Source: an uncultured Prochlorococcus sp.
GTDB lineage: Bacteria > Cyanobacteriota > Cyanobacteriia > PCC-6307 > Cyanobiaceae
Reading direction: 5' to 3'
DNA length: 64,000 nt
NCBI GenBank assembly: GCA_902535175.1
Contig: CACASR010000001.1
Location: 62,001 to 126,000 of the forward strand
Shown here: positions 31,813-40,581 of the stretch, piece by piece
How the letters are laid out: the number at the start of each line of letters is the position of its first letter
Numbering within the stretch: the stretch's first letter is position 1
Notes under the pieces: model-generated
Seen by the model: the letters and a program-made list of their open reading frames with translations, nothing else
Told to the model about the DNA's origin: nothing
Database searches by the model: none
Position numbers and translations under genes: made by a program

Positions 31813-32135
31813 TTATTTTTCCCCATTACCTGTCTTACCAAAGCCTAGCCAGATGAACCACAAGATCCATCCAAAGATAGGTATTTAATTAATATCCATT
31901 TCCAATCTTTTCCAAAATCTCTGATTCTTCTTATATCAATAGCTATTTGAGGAACTATACAAACTAGTTCATAGGCATTGAAACCAAACATTTTTAAAAA
32001 TATTGGGATAGTTATTACAGAAATTATAAGATTAGCTAATTGAACTTACCACCAGTCCGATCGAGATGTGAATCCTTTGAAGTCTGTAGCTTTAATCCAA
32101 AACTCTTTATAAGCACTGAAAAAGTCATTAAGCAT
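31813..32135 (-). pseudogene. DUF805 membrane protein, disrupted
   Basis: Reads MLNDFFSAYKEFWIKATDF... SRSDWW then a TAA (32046-32048), continues in frame through IRRIRDFGKDWKWI, and then shifts frame near 31880-31893 to recover PIFGWILWFIWLGFGKTG to a stop at 31813. The restored protein matches the DUF805 pattern (RDxGK-W-W, PxxGxIW). One nonsense and one frameshift lesion indicate genuine decay. Confidence 0.75.
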
Positions 32136-32201
32136 AAATTAAAAATTTAAAATCGAACATATTCTATTTAATCTTTAATTTATTAAATTGTTATTTTTTT
32201 C

Positions 32202-32366
32202 CTAAACAGGATCAAATAAATTCATATCATTCGAATCTTGTTTTGGGATCTCATCCTGATTTGGTAATGAACAGAATCCGTCTTTGCAAATCATCTTTGC
32301 TTTTGCAATAATTGTAGTCTCTGAGAATATATTTTTGTTATTGTTATTTGAAGATTCTTTCAGCAT
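32202..32366 (-). CDS. 54-residue peptide with CKDGFC motif
   Basis: MLKESSNNNNKNIFSETTI ... KMICKDGFCSLPNQDE; C-x4-C then acidic tail. Clean start and stop. No family recognised. Confidence 0.45.
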   Translation of the reverse strand: MLKESSNNNNKNIFSETTIIAKAKMICKDGFCSLPNQDEIPKQDSNDMNLFDPV

Positions 32367-32444
32367 TTATATAAAAAAATTAAATCCAATATTTAATTAA
32401 TAACTCAATTGATTTTAATAAGCAATAAATTTAATATTAATTAT

Positions 32445-32540
32445 TTACTTTTTTTGATTTGGCAAGTCTCTCCAAAATAGCGCCATTATATAAATAAATA
32501 AAGATATAGAGCAAATATAAAGTAAAGAATTTAGATGCAT
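32445..32540 (-). CDS. 31-residue single-helix membrane peptide
   Basis: MHLNSLLYICSISLFIYIMALFW then RDLPNQKK. Short; supported by hydrophobic profile only. Confidence 0.35.
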   Translation of the reverse strand: MHLNSLLYICSISLFIYIMALFWRDLPNQKK

Positions 32541-32652
32541 TTTTACTTATTAAAGTAATTAGTAGGAGAGCCCGGTCACAAAAAGGAACAACTATGAATT
32601 TGTAGTTGTTTAACTTAGTAATCCTTCAAATTCTAGTATTTATTTAAGTTTT

Positions 32653-32793
32653 TTACGATTTATCCTTATTTATATCTGTTAAAGCTTTTCTACCTTCTTT
32701 AAGGGTTCTCAAGACCAGCCAAGACAGAGAAGAAATGATAAGAATGATAAGTGTAATTAGGGATAAATGAGTTGTATCAATATTGTTAATCAA
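32653..32793 (-). CDS. 46-residue single-helix membrane peptide
   Basis: TTG start: INNIDTTHLSLITLIILIISSLSWLVL then a basic/acidic tail (RTLKEGRKALTDINKDKS). The tail is soluble and coding-like. Confidence 0.45.
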   Translation of the reverse strand: MINNIDTTHLSLITLIILIISSLSWLVLRTLKEGRKALTDINKDKS

Positions 32794-32836
32794 TTTACTG
32801 AAATTTTTAAAAATTTAACTTAAAATCTAAAAGATT

Positions 32837-33016
32837 TCAAATGTCAGATCTAGAGTAAGCAGGTATAAGCATTCCACCATCTTGGTCATCATTATCATCA
32901 TCAAATCCGCCCCCAAGAAGTAACTCAATAATTACGAGTACAGCTATTGGGTAGAGACACCATAATATCGCGGTAAAAGGACTTACTGCTGAAGAGGCTG
33001 AATACAAATCTGTCAT
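32837..33016 (-). CDS. Small membrane protein with EF-hand-like acidic loop
   Basis: 59 residues: one helix (AILWCLYPIAVLVIIELLLGGG) then FDDDNDDQDGGMLIPAYS. DDNDDQDG fits the DxNxDxDG calcium-loop pattern. The same acidic block plus GG-x-LI recurs in the plus-strand gene at 34151. Possible Ca or Mg binding is inference. Confidence 0.55.
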   Translation of the reverse strand: MTDLYSASSAVSPFTAILWCLYPIAVLVIIELLLGGGFDDDNDDQDGGMLIPAYSRSDI

Positions 33017-33297
33017 GGATTGATATTAATCTAAAGAAACAAGAATTGTGGCTCCTCCGGGAAGTGTTATTCAATATTTCCATAAATATTTTTTAAACTT
33101 TTCTCTGTCTCATGAATAAATCTGTAGTATTTATTGAAATTTTTATACTTCAATATAAATTTGAATAATAATTTTGTTCAACCTTATTAGAAACTAATAA
33201 TGACATAATGAATCGCGTTATTGTTATTTTTTATACTTAACAATAATTGTACAATTTTGATTCAAAAACTATTATTTATTTTGATTTTATAAATTCT

Positions 33298-33429
33298 ATG
33301 TTTTCTTTCACTTTTGATCCTTTGGCTGCGATATTTGGTATATCAGGAATTGTAGGCTTCTTTTTCTTTGTTTCTGCTGCTAAGGGAACTTCCAGTATCA
33401 ATACAAAACCAAAAAAGGAATTAGATTAG
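33298..33429 (+). CDS. 43-residue single-helix membrane peptide
   Basis: ATG at 33298 chosen over the TTG at 33247: MFSFTFDPLAAIFGISGIVGFFFFVSA then a polar tail (SINTKPKKELD). Function unknown. Confidence 0.45.
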   Translation: MFSFTFDPLAAIFGISGIVGFFFFVSAAKGTSSINTKPKKELD

Positions 33430-33495
33430 AACTGATTCTGTGAGAAAACTAAATTGAGATTTTAAATCTAGTATTCTTAAAAGGCTTGTTAATTA

Positions 33496-33666
33496 TTACT
33501 TATTCCATTGTTTAGAAATAAACTCAAGAAAATCTTTTAGGTCCTCTTCAGGACAATTTGTTTGTTTTTGCAAATCAATGCAAATCTGCTTAATATTTTC
33601 AAAAGCTTTTTTTACTATTTCGTTTTTTTCAATAACCTCAAAATATTCTTGATCAGTAAAAGGCAT
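33496..33666 (-). CDS. 56-residue hypothetical protein
   Basis: MPFTDQEYFEVIEKNEIVKKAF... CPEEDLKDFLEFISKQWNK; helical, acidic, one C-x8-C pair. Coding-like; no family recognised. Confidence 0.5.
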   Translation of the reverse strand: MPFTDQEYFEVIEKNEIVKKAFENIKQICIDLQKQTNCPEEDLKDFLEFISKQWNK

Positions 33667-33758
33667 AATATTAGTTCCCCTTTTGAAAATTATTTATTAA
33701 TCATATTTTATCTGCATTGACTTAGCAGTAAAGAAAGAAAAAATCTTATTTCTTAAAT

Positions 33759-34034
33759 CTAGCTGCCCAATCGATAATGTTTTTTAATACTTTTGGTTAT
33801 TTCCCATTCGCAGTAAAGTCCTGCAGGAAACTCAACAAGATCTCCAGCTTTAATAAAATAAACGTCACCGTTTTTCGTTCTAATTTTCGCTTGGCCTTCA
33901 ATAATTAAGCAAATTTCTTTATCATCGTAATTCCATTGAAATTTTCTTGGCTCACATTCCCAAATGGGCCAACCTTTTATTCCATACTGAATTATTGTGC
34001 TTGCACTACAAGGGGAAGTGATTATAACTTTCAC
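33759..34034 (-). CDS. Small cupin (DUF861/EutQ-type)
   Basis: 91 residues. WPIWECEPRKFQWNYDDKEICLIIEGQAKI, GDVYFIKAGDLVEFPAG, WEITKSIKKHYRLG match the single-domain cupin_3 family, including the paired W-x-x-x-W-Y segment. Substrate unknown. The plus-strand ORF 33936-34145 is a shadow. Confidence 0.78.
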   Translation of the reverse strand: MKVIITSPCSASTIIQYGIKGWPIWECEPRKFQWNYDDKEICLIIEGQAKIRTKNGDVYFIKAGDLVEFPAGLYCEWEITKSIKKHYRLGS

Positions 34035-34150
34035 GAAATAGTTTGGATATTTTTTTATTTTACAAATAAAGGAAATTTATATTTGCAAGAATGTGTATTT
34101 GTTTACTGTCTTTTATTTTTTTTGGTTTATCATAAAAAAAATTAAAATTT

Positions 34151-34285
34151 ATGGACGAGCTTTCTGTATTGTCAATTTCATTATCTATAGCTTCTCTCGG
34201 GATATTTTTTATTTTTTTCGCGTCAAACGATGATGATGATCAAGATGGAGGTAAGTTGATTAAATCATTCCAAAGAATTAATTAA
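34151..34285 (+). CDS. 44-residue membrane peptide with EF-hand-like acidic loop
   Basis: MDELSVLSISLSIASLGIFFIFF then ASNDDDDQDGGKLIKSFQRIN. The NDDDDQDGG-x-LI block matches the one in the 32837-33016 protein. One helix with the acidic loop at the membrane surface. Confidence 0.5.
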   Translation: MDELSVLSISLSIASLGIFFIFFASNDDDDQDGGKLIKSFQRIN

Positions 34286-34481
34286 TCTCAAGTAAATAAA
34301 ATATTTAATAGAGTTTTATAACCTATAAATCCTATGTAAATGCAGCTTAAAAAAATAAAATAAACCTCTATTGTTCCAAGTCTTTTTTTCTTTAAAATTT
34401 TCATTTTTCTGAGTTTTTACATGATAATTCTATTTAATCTGATTTCTATTAACATGAGTATTTATTACATTAACCCTTAGA

Positions 34482-35354
34482 TTAAATAATTATTAATGTT
34501 AAGCCAAAAAATAAAAAACAAGTAAAAAATATTATTTTTTTGGTAATTTCTCTTTCCTCATTCTTAGCGAAAAGTAAAGAAATTACAGGAGATGTGCTTA
34601 ATAATGCCCAACCTATTCCTATGGGAAGAGTTTTAAATACAATTTGTTGTAGCAATATTCCTATATTCGTTCCAAGAAGTATTGAAAGCAAAAATCTTTT
34701 TTGTTCTTTTTTTTCTATGTTTTTTAAAAAAAAATTGATCTTAAACCCTTTTAAAGTTATTAAAAAAATTATTGCACCTAATAATCTTATCTCAGTTGTA
34801 ATGAAAGGCGATAAATTGCTTTGTAAAAAAACCATCCTAGAAAAAAGACCTCCAATAACAGCACATAAAACTGATAAAAAAGGAAAAGCAAAAATCTTAA
34901 AATTATTTTTTTCTGAGAAAGGTGAGTTTTCATCTTTAAAATCATTCCCTTTTTTGAGAATTATGAATAGCGAAATCGATACTATGATTACCCCAACCCA
35001 TGATTTAATTGTTAAATCTTCATTAATAAAAATTTCCCCTGAAAAAGCCGCCATTAACGGAGAAAGAGTTTCTACAGATAAAGTTTTTCTTGTGCCGATT
35101 GTTTGTAATGACTTTAGGTAGAAAGTATCACCTAGACCAATACCTATTATTCCACTAACTAATAGGATAAAAATGTTTTTTAATTCACTTGTAGGACTAA
35201 TATTGATAAAGGCAGGTGTAAAAACTAAAAAAGCTATTATATTTTTTATTAAATTAATATCTATTGTTTTATATTTCTGAGTTTGCGAGCGCCAAATAAA
35301 GCACGCGTAAGTCCAAGATGCAGCAGCTCCAAAAGCAGATAGGATTCCAATCAA
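34482..35354 (-). CDS. EamA/DMT-superfamily transporter
   Basis: 290 residues, ten predicted helices in two repeats. Markers include GIIGIGLGDTFYLKSLQTIGTRKTLSVETLSPLMAAF and the second-repeat LLGTNIGILLQQIVFKTLPIGIGWALLSTSPVISLLFA. Exporter or importer of small metabolites in the plasma membrane. The plus ORF 34540-35121 is its shadow. Confidence 0.82.
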   Translation of the reverse strand: MIGILSAFGAAASWTYACFIWRSQTQKYKTIDINLIKNIIAFLVFTPAFINISPTSELKNIFILLVSGIIGIGLGDTFYLKSLQTIGTRKTLSVETLSPLMAAFSGEIFINEDLTIKSWVGVIIVSISLFIILKKGNDFKDENSPFSEKNNFKIFAFPFLSVLCAVIGGLFSRMVFLQSNLSPFITTEIRLLGAIIFLITLKGFKINFFLKNIEKKEQKRFLLSILLGTNIGILLQQIVFKTLPIGIGWALLSTSPVISLLFAKNEEREITKKIIFFTCFLFFGLTLIII

Positions 35355-35375
35355 AACGAGTAATTTTTAAAAATT

Positions 35376-35474
35376 TTATTTTATAAATTGAGTAAATGCT
35401 AAAAAGAATACATAAATAAGAATCAAAATCCCTGGTAAGTACTGAATTAGTGATTTGAAATTATTTTTTTTCAT
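35376..35474 (-). CDS. 32-residue single-helix membrane peptide
   Basis: MKKNNFKSLIQYLPGILILIYVFFLAF... Very short, located between two minus-strand membrane genes. Function unknown. Confidence 0.4.
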   Translation of the reverse strand: MKKNNFKSLIQYLPGILILIYVFFLAFTQFIK

Positions 35475-35499
35475 ATTAACTTAAAATAATTTGTTAATT

Positions 35500-35736
35500 C
35501 TAAACAGTTTTTTTATTACTAGGATATAAACTTTCTAATTTCTTTCTTCTTTGAACTTTCGCATTAATTCTTTCTTCTTTTTCTTTTTTCTTGATCTCAT
35601 CATTTATCTTGTTTTGTCTGTAACCAAACCAAAGTAAAACCCAGATAATAGAAGTGATTAAAAGAAGAGCCGTATATTGACCAGTCATATGAAAACTGGC
35701 CTCAGAATATTTGACGTAAGAAAATATTAGACTCAT
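35500..35736 (-). CDS. Hypothetical membrane protein with charged helical tail
   Basis: 78 residues: one helix (YTALLLITSIIWVLLWFGY) followed by a Lys/Glu-rich amphipathic tail (INDEIKKKEKEERINAKVQRRKK). The residues before the helix may not be needed; a start at the Met of HMTGQY is possible. Confidence 0.55.
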   Translation of the reverse strand: MSLIFSYVKYSEASFHMTGQYTALLLITSIIWVLLWFGYRQNKINDEIKKKEKEERINAKVQRRKKLESLYPSNKKTV

Positions 35737-35917
35737 TTAATTAACTTAAAGCATAATAATAACGACTGCGTTAATTTTTTTTTGATATTTAAAAATTAGT
35801 GAATTGCAGCTATTTATTATGTAGTTTTTTTATTTATTTTTTTTGATAGTTTTTGGAATAATTTTTCCTTATAACTCCTTGCTATTATCAAATAGAAGCA
35901 TATTGAATGATTAGTTT

Positions 35918-37162
35918 TTGGAACCTTTTGATTTAGCAGTTGTAGGAGGAGGTGCAGCTGGGTTTATGACAGCAATAATTGCTGCTGAAAATGGAGTAAA
36001 AAAAATAATAATTCTTGAAGGCACTTCAAAACTTATGGAGAAAGTGAGGATTAGTGGAGGGGGAAGATGTAACGTCACTAATGCGACATGGATACCGAAT
36101 GAACTAGTTGAGAATTACCCCAGAGGTGGAATTCAGCTCTTGGAATCATTTAATCGTTTTGCTGCTGGAGATGTATATGATTGGTTTGAGAAAAAAGGGT
36201 TAAAATTAAAAATTGAGGAAGATCTTAGAGTTTTCCCAGTATCTAATTCTTCTTCAGATGTTATTGATTGTTTGAGAAAAAGTGCTTTATCAAAAAACGT
36301 AGAGATATTAACAAAATTTTTTGTAAAAGAAATTTCAAAAACTCCAGATAATATATTCAAGATTTTTAGTCTTAAAAAAGCAAAGGTAACTGCAAAAAAC
36401 ATTATTCTTTCAACCGGAGGTAATCCAAGCGGATATAAATTAGCTCAAAATCTTGGACACACCATTGTTAAACCTGTACCATCGCTTTTTACTTTTTCTA
36501 CAAAAGAACCAAATTTGGATGAATGTAGTGGGGTATCGATAAAGGGCATAGATATAGAAATTAAATTAAACAATAAGAATTTTCAAAATAGAGGCGATTT
36601 ACTAATAACGCATTGGGGGTTTAGTGGGCCAGCAGTATTAAAACTTTCATCAATTGCAGCAAGAGAACTTTATAGCCAAAAATATAAATTTAATCTAATC
36701 ATTAAATGGTCTTCTTTAAGTTATAAGGAATTAAAAGAAAAAGTTAATTATTTAAGATTAAATAAAGGCAAGGTGAATCTTATTAATAGTAGACCTGTTC
36801 CACTATTAACAAAAAGATTATGGATTTTTTTATTAAAGAAAATAGGTATTGATAAAGAGAAAAAGTGGGCTGATTTACTGGCGGATGAAAGAGAGAAAAT
36901 GATAAATACCCTAATGAGGGATAAATATATAATTTCGGGCAAAGGTCCATTTGGAGAGGAATTTGTTACTTCTGGAGGCATAAAAATTAATGAGGTTAAT
37001 TTTAAAAGTATGGAGAGCTTAATTTGTCCAGGGTTATTTTTTTCTGGAGAAGTTTTGGATGTTGATGGCATCACTGGCGGATTTAATTTTCAACATTGTT
37101 GGACAAGTGGATGGATCGCTGGGATGGCAGTCTCAAAGTTAAATCAATCAATAATAAATTAA
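35918..37162 (+). CDS. HI0933/BaiN-family NAD(P)/FAD flavoprotein
   Basis: 414 residues from a TTG. FAD motif LAVVGGGAAGFMTAI, then the family-specific KVRISGGGRCNVTNA, and the C-terminal EEFVTSGGIKINEV ... FSGEVLDVDGITGGFNFQHCWTSGWIAG. The family are flavoprotein reductases of uncertain substrate. Full length. Confidence 0.88.
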   Translation: MEPFDLAVVGGGAAGFMTAIIAAENGVKKIIILEGTSKLMEKVRISGGGRCNVTNATWIPNELVENYPRGGIQLLESFNRFAAGDVYDWFEKKGLKLKIEEDLRVFPVSNSSSDVIDCLRKSALSKNVEILTKFFVKEISKTPDNIFKIFSLKKAKVTAKNIILSTGGNPSGYKLAQNLGHTIVKPVPSLFTFSTKEPNLDECSGVSIKGIDIEIKLNNKNFQNRGDLLITHWGFSGPAVLKLSSIAARELYSQKYKFNLIIKWSSLSYKELKEKVNYLRLNKGKVNLINSRPVPLLTKRLWIFLLKKIGIDKEKKWADLLADEREKMINTLMRDKYIISGKGPFGEEFVTSGGIKINEVNFKSMESLICPGLFFSGEVLDVDGITGGFNFQHCWTSGWIAGMAVSKLNQSIIN

Positions 37163-37280
37163 TAAGTTATAAATCAATAAGTAACAATTCAATAAGTTTA
37201 TCTTTTTTTATTAAGTATTAGACGGAAAAAATTTTTTGGAGAAACTTTAATTTTAAAGTTTTAATTATTGGTGAAGATTA

Positions 37281-38030
37281 ATGCAGAATCTTGTATCAAA
37301 AAAAGAAGAAGAGGAAAGAAGATTAAAAGCTTTAGCAGAATATAGGATTTTAGGAACCAAGCCAGAATCATGTTATGACGATATTACAAAAATTGCTGCC
37401 ACAACCTGTAATGTGCCTATTTCTTTAATGACTTTGGTAGACAAAGATAAACAATGGTTTAAATCCAAAATAGGACTTCAAATATCAGAAACTAGAAGAG
37501 ATTGGTCTTTTTGTACACATGCAATAAAAGAAAATAGCCCATTAATTATTCATGATGCTTTCCAAGATGAAAGATTTATAAATAATCCACTGGTAACTGG
37601 AGATCCAAAGATTCGTTTTTATGCAGGTTTTCCTCTTAGAAATAGTGATGGTAATAAGCTTGGAACTCTGTGCGTAATAGACAGAAAGCCAGGAAATCTA
37701 ACTACACAACAATTTAATATTATGGAATTATTATCCAAGCAAATAGTTTCATTTTTAGAGCTTAGAAAAAAGTCATTAAATTTGCTAGATGCTTTATCTA
37801 ATTTGCATAAACAGGAAGGGATTTTATCTGTATGTTCATATTGCAGAGAAGTGAAAAATAAGGAGGGCGATTGGATGCATTTAGAAAAATATCTTTCGAA
37901 AATTAGTGATATTAGATTTAGTCATGGGGTTTGTGATAATTGTATGGAAAAACATTTCCCAGATGTAATAGAAGTGTGGAATAAAAAGGATTTTTTTGAA
38001 GATGGTCAAAAAAGGTTTTTAGAGTCCTAG
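37281..38030 (+). CDS. GAF-domain protein with C-terminal Cys cluster
   Basis: 249 residues. The GAF domain spans about 15-165 (ALAEYRILGT, SLMTLVDKDKQWFKS, RDWSFCTHAI, YAGFPLRNSDGNKLGTLCVID). A tail follows with CSYCREVKNKEGDWMHLEKYL ... HGVCDNCMEKHFP, a CxxC/CxxC zinc-like module found after sensor domains in cyanobacterial regulators. No kinase or GGDEF output. Possible light- or ligand-sensing adaptor. Confidence 0.8.
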   Translation: MQNLVSKKEEEERRLKALAEYRILGTKPESCYDDITKIAATTCNVPISLMTLVDKDKQWFKSKIGLQISETRRDWSFCTHAIKENSPLIIHDAFQDERFINNPLVTGDPKIRFYAGFPLRNSDGNKLGTLCVIDRKPGNLTTQQFNIMELLSKQIVSFLELRKKSLNLLDALSNLHKQEGILSVCSYCREVKNKEGDWMHLEKYLSKISDIRFSHGVCDNCMEKHFPDVIEVWNKKDFFEDGQKRFLES

Positions 38031-38118
38031 AATCAAAAATTTGCTTTTTATTGTTTAATCTATTTTCTAAACAAATTCTTTATTTGGTGGTTAGTATTGT
38101 ATAAATTTTGACTAGAAA

Positions 38119-38604
38119 ATGTTATTAGGAACTTTATTAACAGGTGAAATTGCTAAAAGTGCATTAGTAGCATATGTTCATTATTTAGGAATTATATTGT
38201 GTTTCGGTTCTCTTTTATTTGAAAGATTGACTCTCAAAGTAGGTCTTAATAGAAATGAGACGATTTCAATGATAATTGCAGATGTGGTTTATGGTTTGGC
38301 AGGAGTTGCAATATTGGTTACTGGGATTTTGCGTGTTAAGTATTTTGGTCAAGGAGGTGATTTTTATACAGGTAATCCTGTCTTTTGGATAAAAGTTTCT
38401 CTTTACATTCTGGTGGGATTACTTTCTTTATATCCAACAACAACCTATATCTTATGGGCCATTCCATTAAGTAAGAATAAATTACCTGAAATATCTGAAA
38501 ATCTAGTTAAGAGGTTCAAACTAATCATTACTACTGAATTAGTGGGCTTTGCAACAATACCTTTGTTTGCCACTCTCATGGCTAGGGGTGTAGGTTTAGG
38601 TTGA
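38119..38604 (+). CDS. DUF2214 membrane protein
   Basis: 161 residues with four helices. KSALVAYVHYLGIILCFGSLLFERL at the start, and GILRVKYFGQGGDFYTGNPVFWIKVSLY in the middle, fit DUF2214, common in cyanobacteria and related to DUF2269-type membrane proteins. Overlaps the next gene by 4 nt (TTGA). Confidence 0.8.
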   Translation: MLLGTLLTGEIAKSALVAYVHYLGIILCFGSLLFERLTLKVGLNRNETISMIIADVVYGLAGVAILVTGILRVKYFGQGGDFYTGNPVFWIKVSLYILVGLLSLYPTTTYILWAIPLSKNKLPEISENLVKRFKLIITTELVGFATIPLFATLMARGVGLG

Positions 38605-39137
38605 ATAATTTATTCCTAGAAAGAAATTGTTTAATAAGTGCTAACAAACTATATAGATGGAGTTTAAGTTATAAGATTTCTAAATCTAAAAAAGAAATTA
38701 TCTTTATTGGTTTAAATCCCTCATTATCGGATGAAGTTTTCTTGGATAACACAACAAAAAAGATAATCAAAATTTCGAAAAACCATAATTACGGCAAAGT
38801 AAAATTAATAAATCTATTTGCTCTTATTTCAAGCAAACCAGAAAAACTTTTTAAACATAAAAACCCTGTTGGTTATCTAAACAATAATCATATTTATAAA
38901 AACTTAAAACACTGGTCTGAAAGTAAAAATTGTGATTTATGGCTAGGTTGGGGTAACAAAGGTAAATTTCTAAATAGAAATAAAAGAATATCAAAAAAAA
39001 TAATCCAATATAACTCAATTAGGAAAAATAATTTTGATAATCCTCTTGGACCGCTTTTAATTAAGAAAACAATCAAAGATAATCCAATACACCCTCTATA
39101 TTGTTCTGATAATTCCATCCTCCAATCTTATTTTTAG
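38601..39137 (+). CDS. DUF1643 protein
   Basis: 178 residues from a TTG overlapping the DUF2214 stop. IFIGLNPSLSDEVFLDNTTKKI, KVKLINLFALISSKPEKL and CDLWLGWGNKGKF are the three conserved DUF1643 blocks. Function unknown. Overlap with DUF2214 implies co-translation. Confidence 0.82.
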   Translation: MNNLFLERNCLISANKLYRWSLSYKISKSKKEIIFIGLNPSLSDEVFLDNTTKKIIKISKNHNYGKVKLINLFALISSKPEKLFKHKNPVGYLNNNHIYKNLKHWSESKNCDLWLGWGNKGKFLNRNKRISKKIIQYNSIRKNNFDNPLGPLLIKKTIKDNPIHPLYCSDNSILQSYF

Positions 39138-39219
39138 GTAGTAAGGCTCAAATGCAAACCAGTATTTTTAGCTATTCCATTAAATATGTGTTAATTTCTA
39201 TTTGTTAAGTTAATCTAAT

Positions 39220-39348
39220 ATGAAAATTTCAAAGCAATTAAATAAACTAAAAAACTTGAATGTTGAGGCAGAAAAATGTTCTACAAGAGAAGAAGCAAAA
39301 AAAATAATTAATAAAGCAAATAAAGCACAAAGTAAAATCAACAAATAA
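39220..39348 (+). CDS. 42-residue Lys-rich peptide
   Basis: MKISKQLNKLKNLNVEAEKC... basic amphipathic helix ending KAQSKINK. Coding-like; unknown. Confidence 0.4.
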   Translation: MKISKQLNKLKNLNVEAEKCSTREEAKKIINKANKAQSKINK

Positions 39349-39434
39349 ATAGAAAGTAATTTCACTTTTCATAATTTATAATTTTCAAAAATATTTAATT
39401 TGCACAAATACACCATAATTATTTCTTAGTATTT

Positions 39435-40166
39435 ATGTCTTTGAAAATAATTAAAATAAGAAAATCGCACGAAAGATTTAGATCGACTAAAGAATGGCTA
39501 AATTCGATGCATTCATTTTCTTTCGCAGAGCATAGAGATCCAAAATGGGATAATTTTGGGAAAATTAGAGTTATAAACGAAGATATTATTTCTCCTAATG
39601 CAGGATTTAATACACATTCTCATGCAAATATGGAAATAATTACTTTCGTAACAAAAGGAGCAATAACTCATAGAGACTCTTTAAACAATCTTGGAAAAAT
39701 TCACAAAGATGAAGTGCAAGTTATGTCTGCAGGTACTGGTATCTCTCATAGCGAGAAGAATGAAGAAAATGAGGACTGTAAGTTGTTCCAGATTTGGATA
39801 TACCCTCAAAAAGAAAATATCAAACCTCGATATGATCAAATTTCATTAAATGAAAAGTTGTGGGACAATCTTATTTTTAATTACAAAGACAGTCAAAATA
39901 ATAAGCTTTTTCTAAATCAAAGTATCTCTTTATGGCGTTGTAAATATAAGCCAATTAAAGAAAAAAAATTGCCATTAAAAATCGATAAATATAATTGGAT
40001 ACAAATAATAGAAGGTAATCTTTTATTAAAAAATAAAGACTCTAATTCAAATATATTTCTCGAATCTGGAGATGGCTTGGGTTTTGAAGTTAATTATTAT
40101 GATGATGTCTCTTTAGATACTGAAAAAAACTTAGATTTTCTCTTATTTTCGATGCCTTCCTTATAA
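39435..40166 (+). CDS. Pirin-family protein
   Basis: 243 residues. The first cupin has FNTHSHANMEIITFVTKG and HRDSLNNLGKI, then VQVMSAGTGISHSEKN, all characteristic of pirin/YhaK, with conserved His/Glu metal ligands. The second cupin half is divergent. Related proteins act as quercetinase or redox-responsive regulators. Confidence 0.87.
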   Translation: MSLKIIKIRKSHERFRSTKEWLNSMHSFSFAEHRDPKWDNFGKIRVINEDIISPNAGFNTHSHANMEIITFVTKGAITHRDSLNNLGKIHKDEVQVMSAGTGISHSEKNEENEDCKLFQIWIYPQKENIKPRYDQISLNEKLWDNLIFNYKDSQNNKLFLNQSISLWRCKYKPIKEKKLPLKIDKYNWIQIIEGNLLLKNKDSNSNIFLESGDGLGFEVNYYDDVSLDTEKNLDFLLFSMPSL

Positions 40167-40180
40167 TTTATTTGTTACTT

Positions 40181-40495
40181 TTACCCATCAACTCCTTTAT
40201 TAAATGCATTTAAGGCTTGCAAAGCCATATTAAGGTGAACTTCCATAGCACCAAGTGCAATTAAAGAATTTGGTGATTTATCTTTTAGTAAATTATCTTT
40301 TCTTTTTGATAACTCGTTAACTAGCTTCTTAGTTGAAGCTTCCCAATTGTTTATTAACTCTTCAAATTCTTTTTTTTCGGGACTTTCTATTTCTGCTAAT
40401 TCATCAGAAAAATGAGCATCTTTTTGTGCCTTAAGCATCAAGTAACTTAATTTTTTATGACTTATTGCTTGAGGTAAATTGTTAGATTCACTCAT
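40181..40495 (-). CDS. Conserved-looking hypothetical protein
   Basis: 104 residues, helical and acidic: KKLSYLMLKAQKDAHFSDELAEIESPEKKEFEELINNW ... ALGAMEVHLNMALQALNAF. No signal or membrane segment. No family recognised; convergent with pirin. Confidence 0.55.
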   Translation of the reverse strand: MSESNNLPQAISHKKLSYLMLKAQKDAHFSDELAEIESPEKKEFEELINNWEASTKKLVNELSKRKDNLLKDKSPNSLIALGAMEVHLNMALQALNAFNKGVDG

Positions 40496-40581
40496 TACTA
40501 GAAGTTAACTTATAGCCAAAATCTAACTAATTAAGTGAATATTTGCTAGGGGGTAAACGGTTGTGATGACCGACCTGAAAA

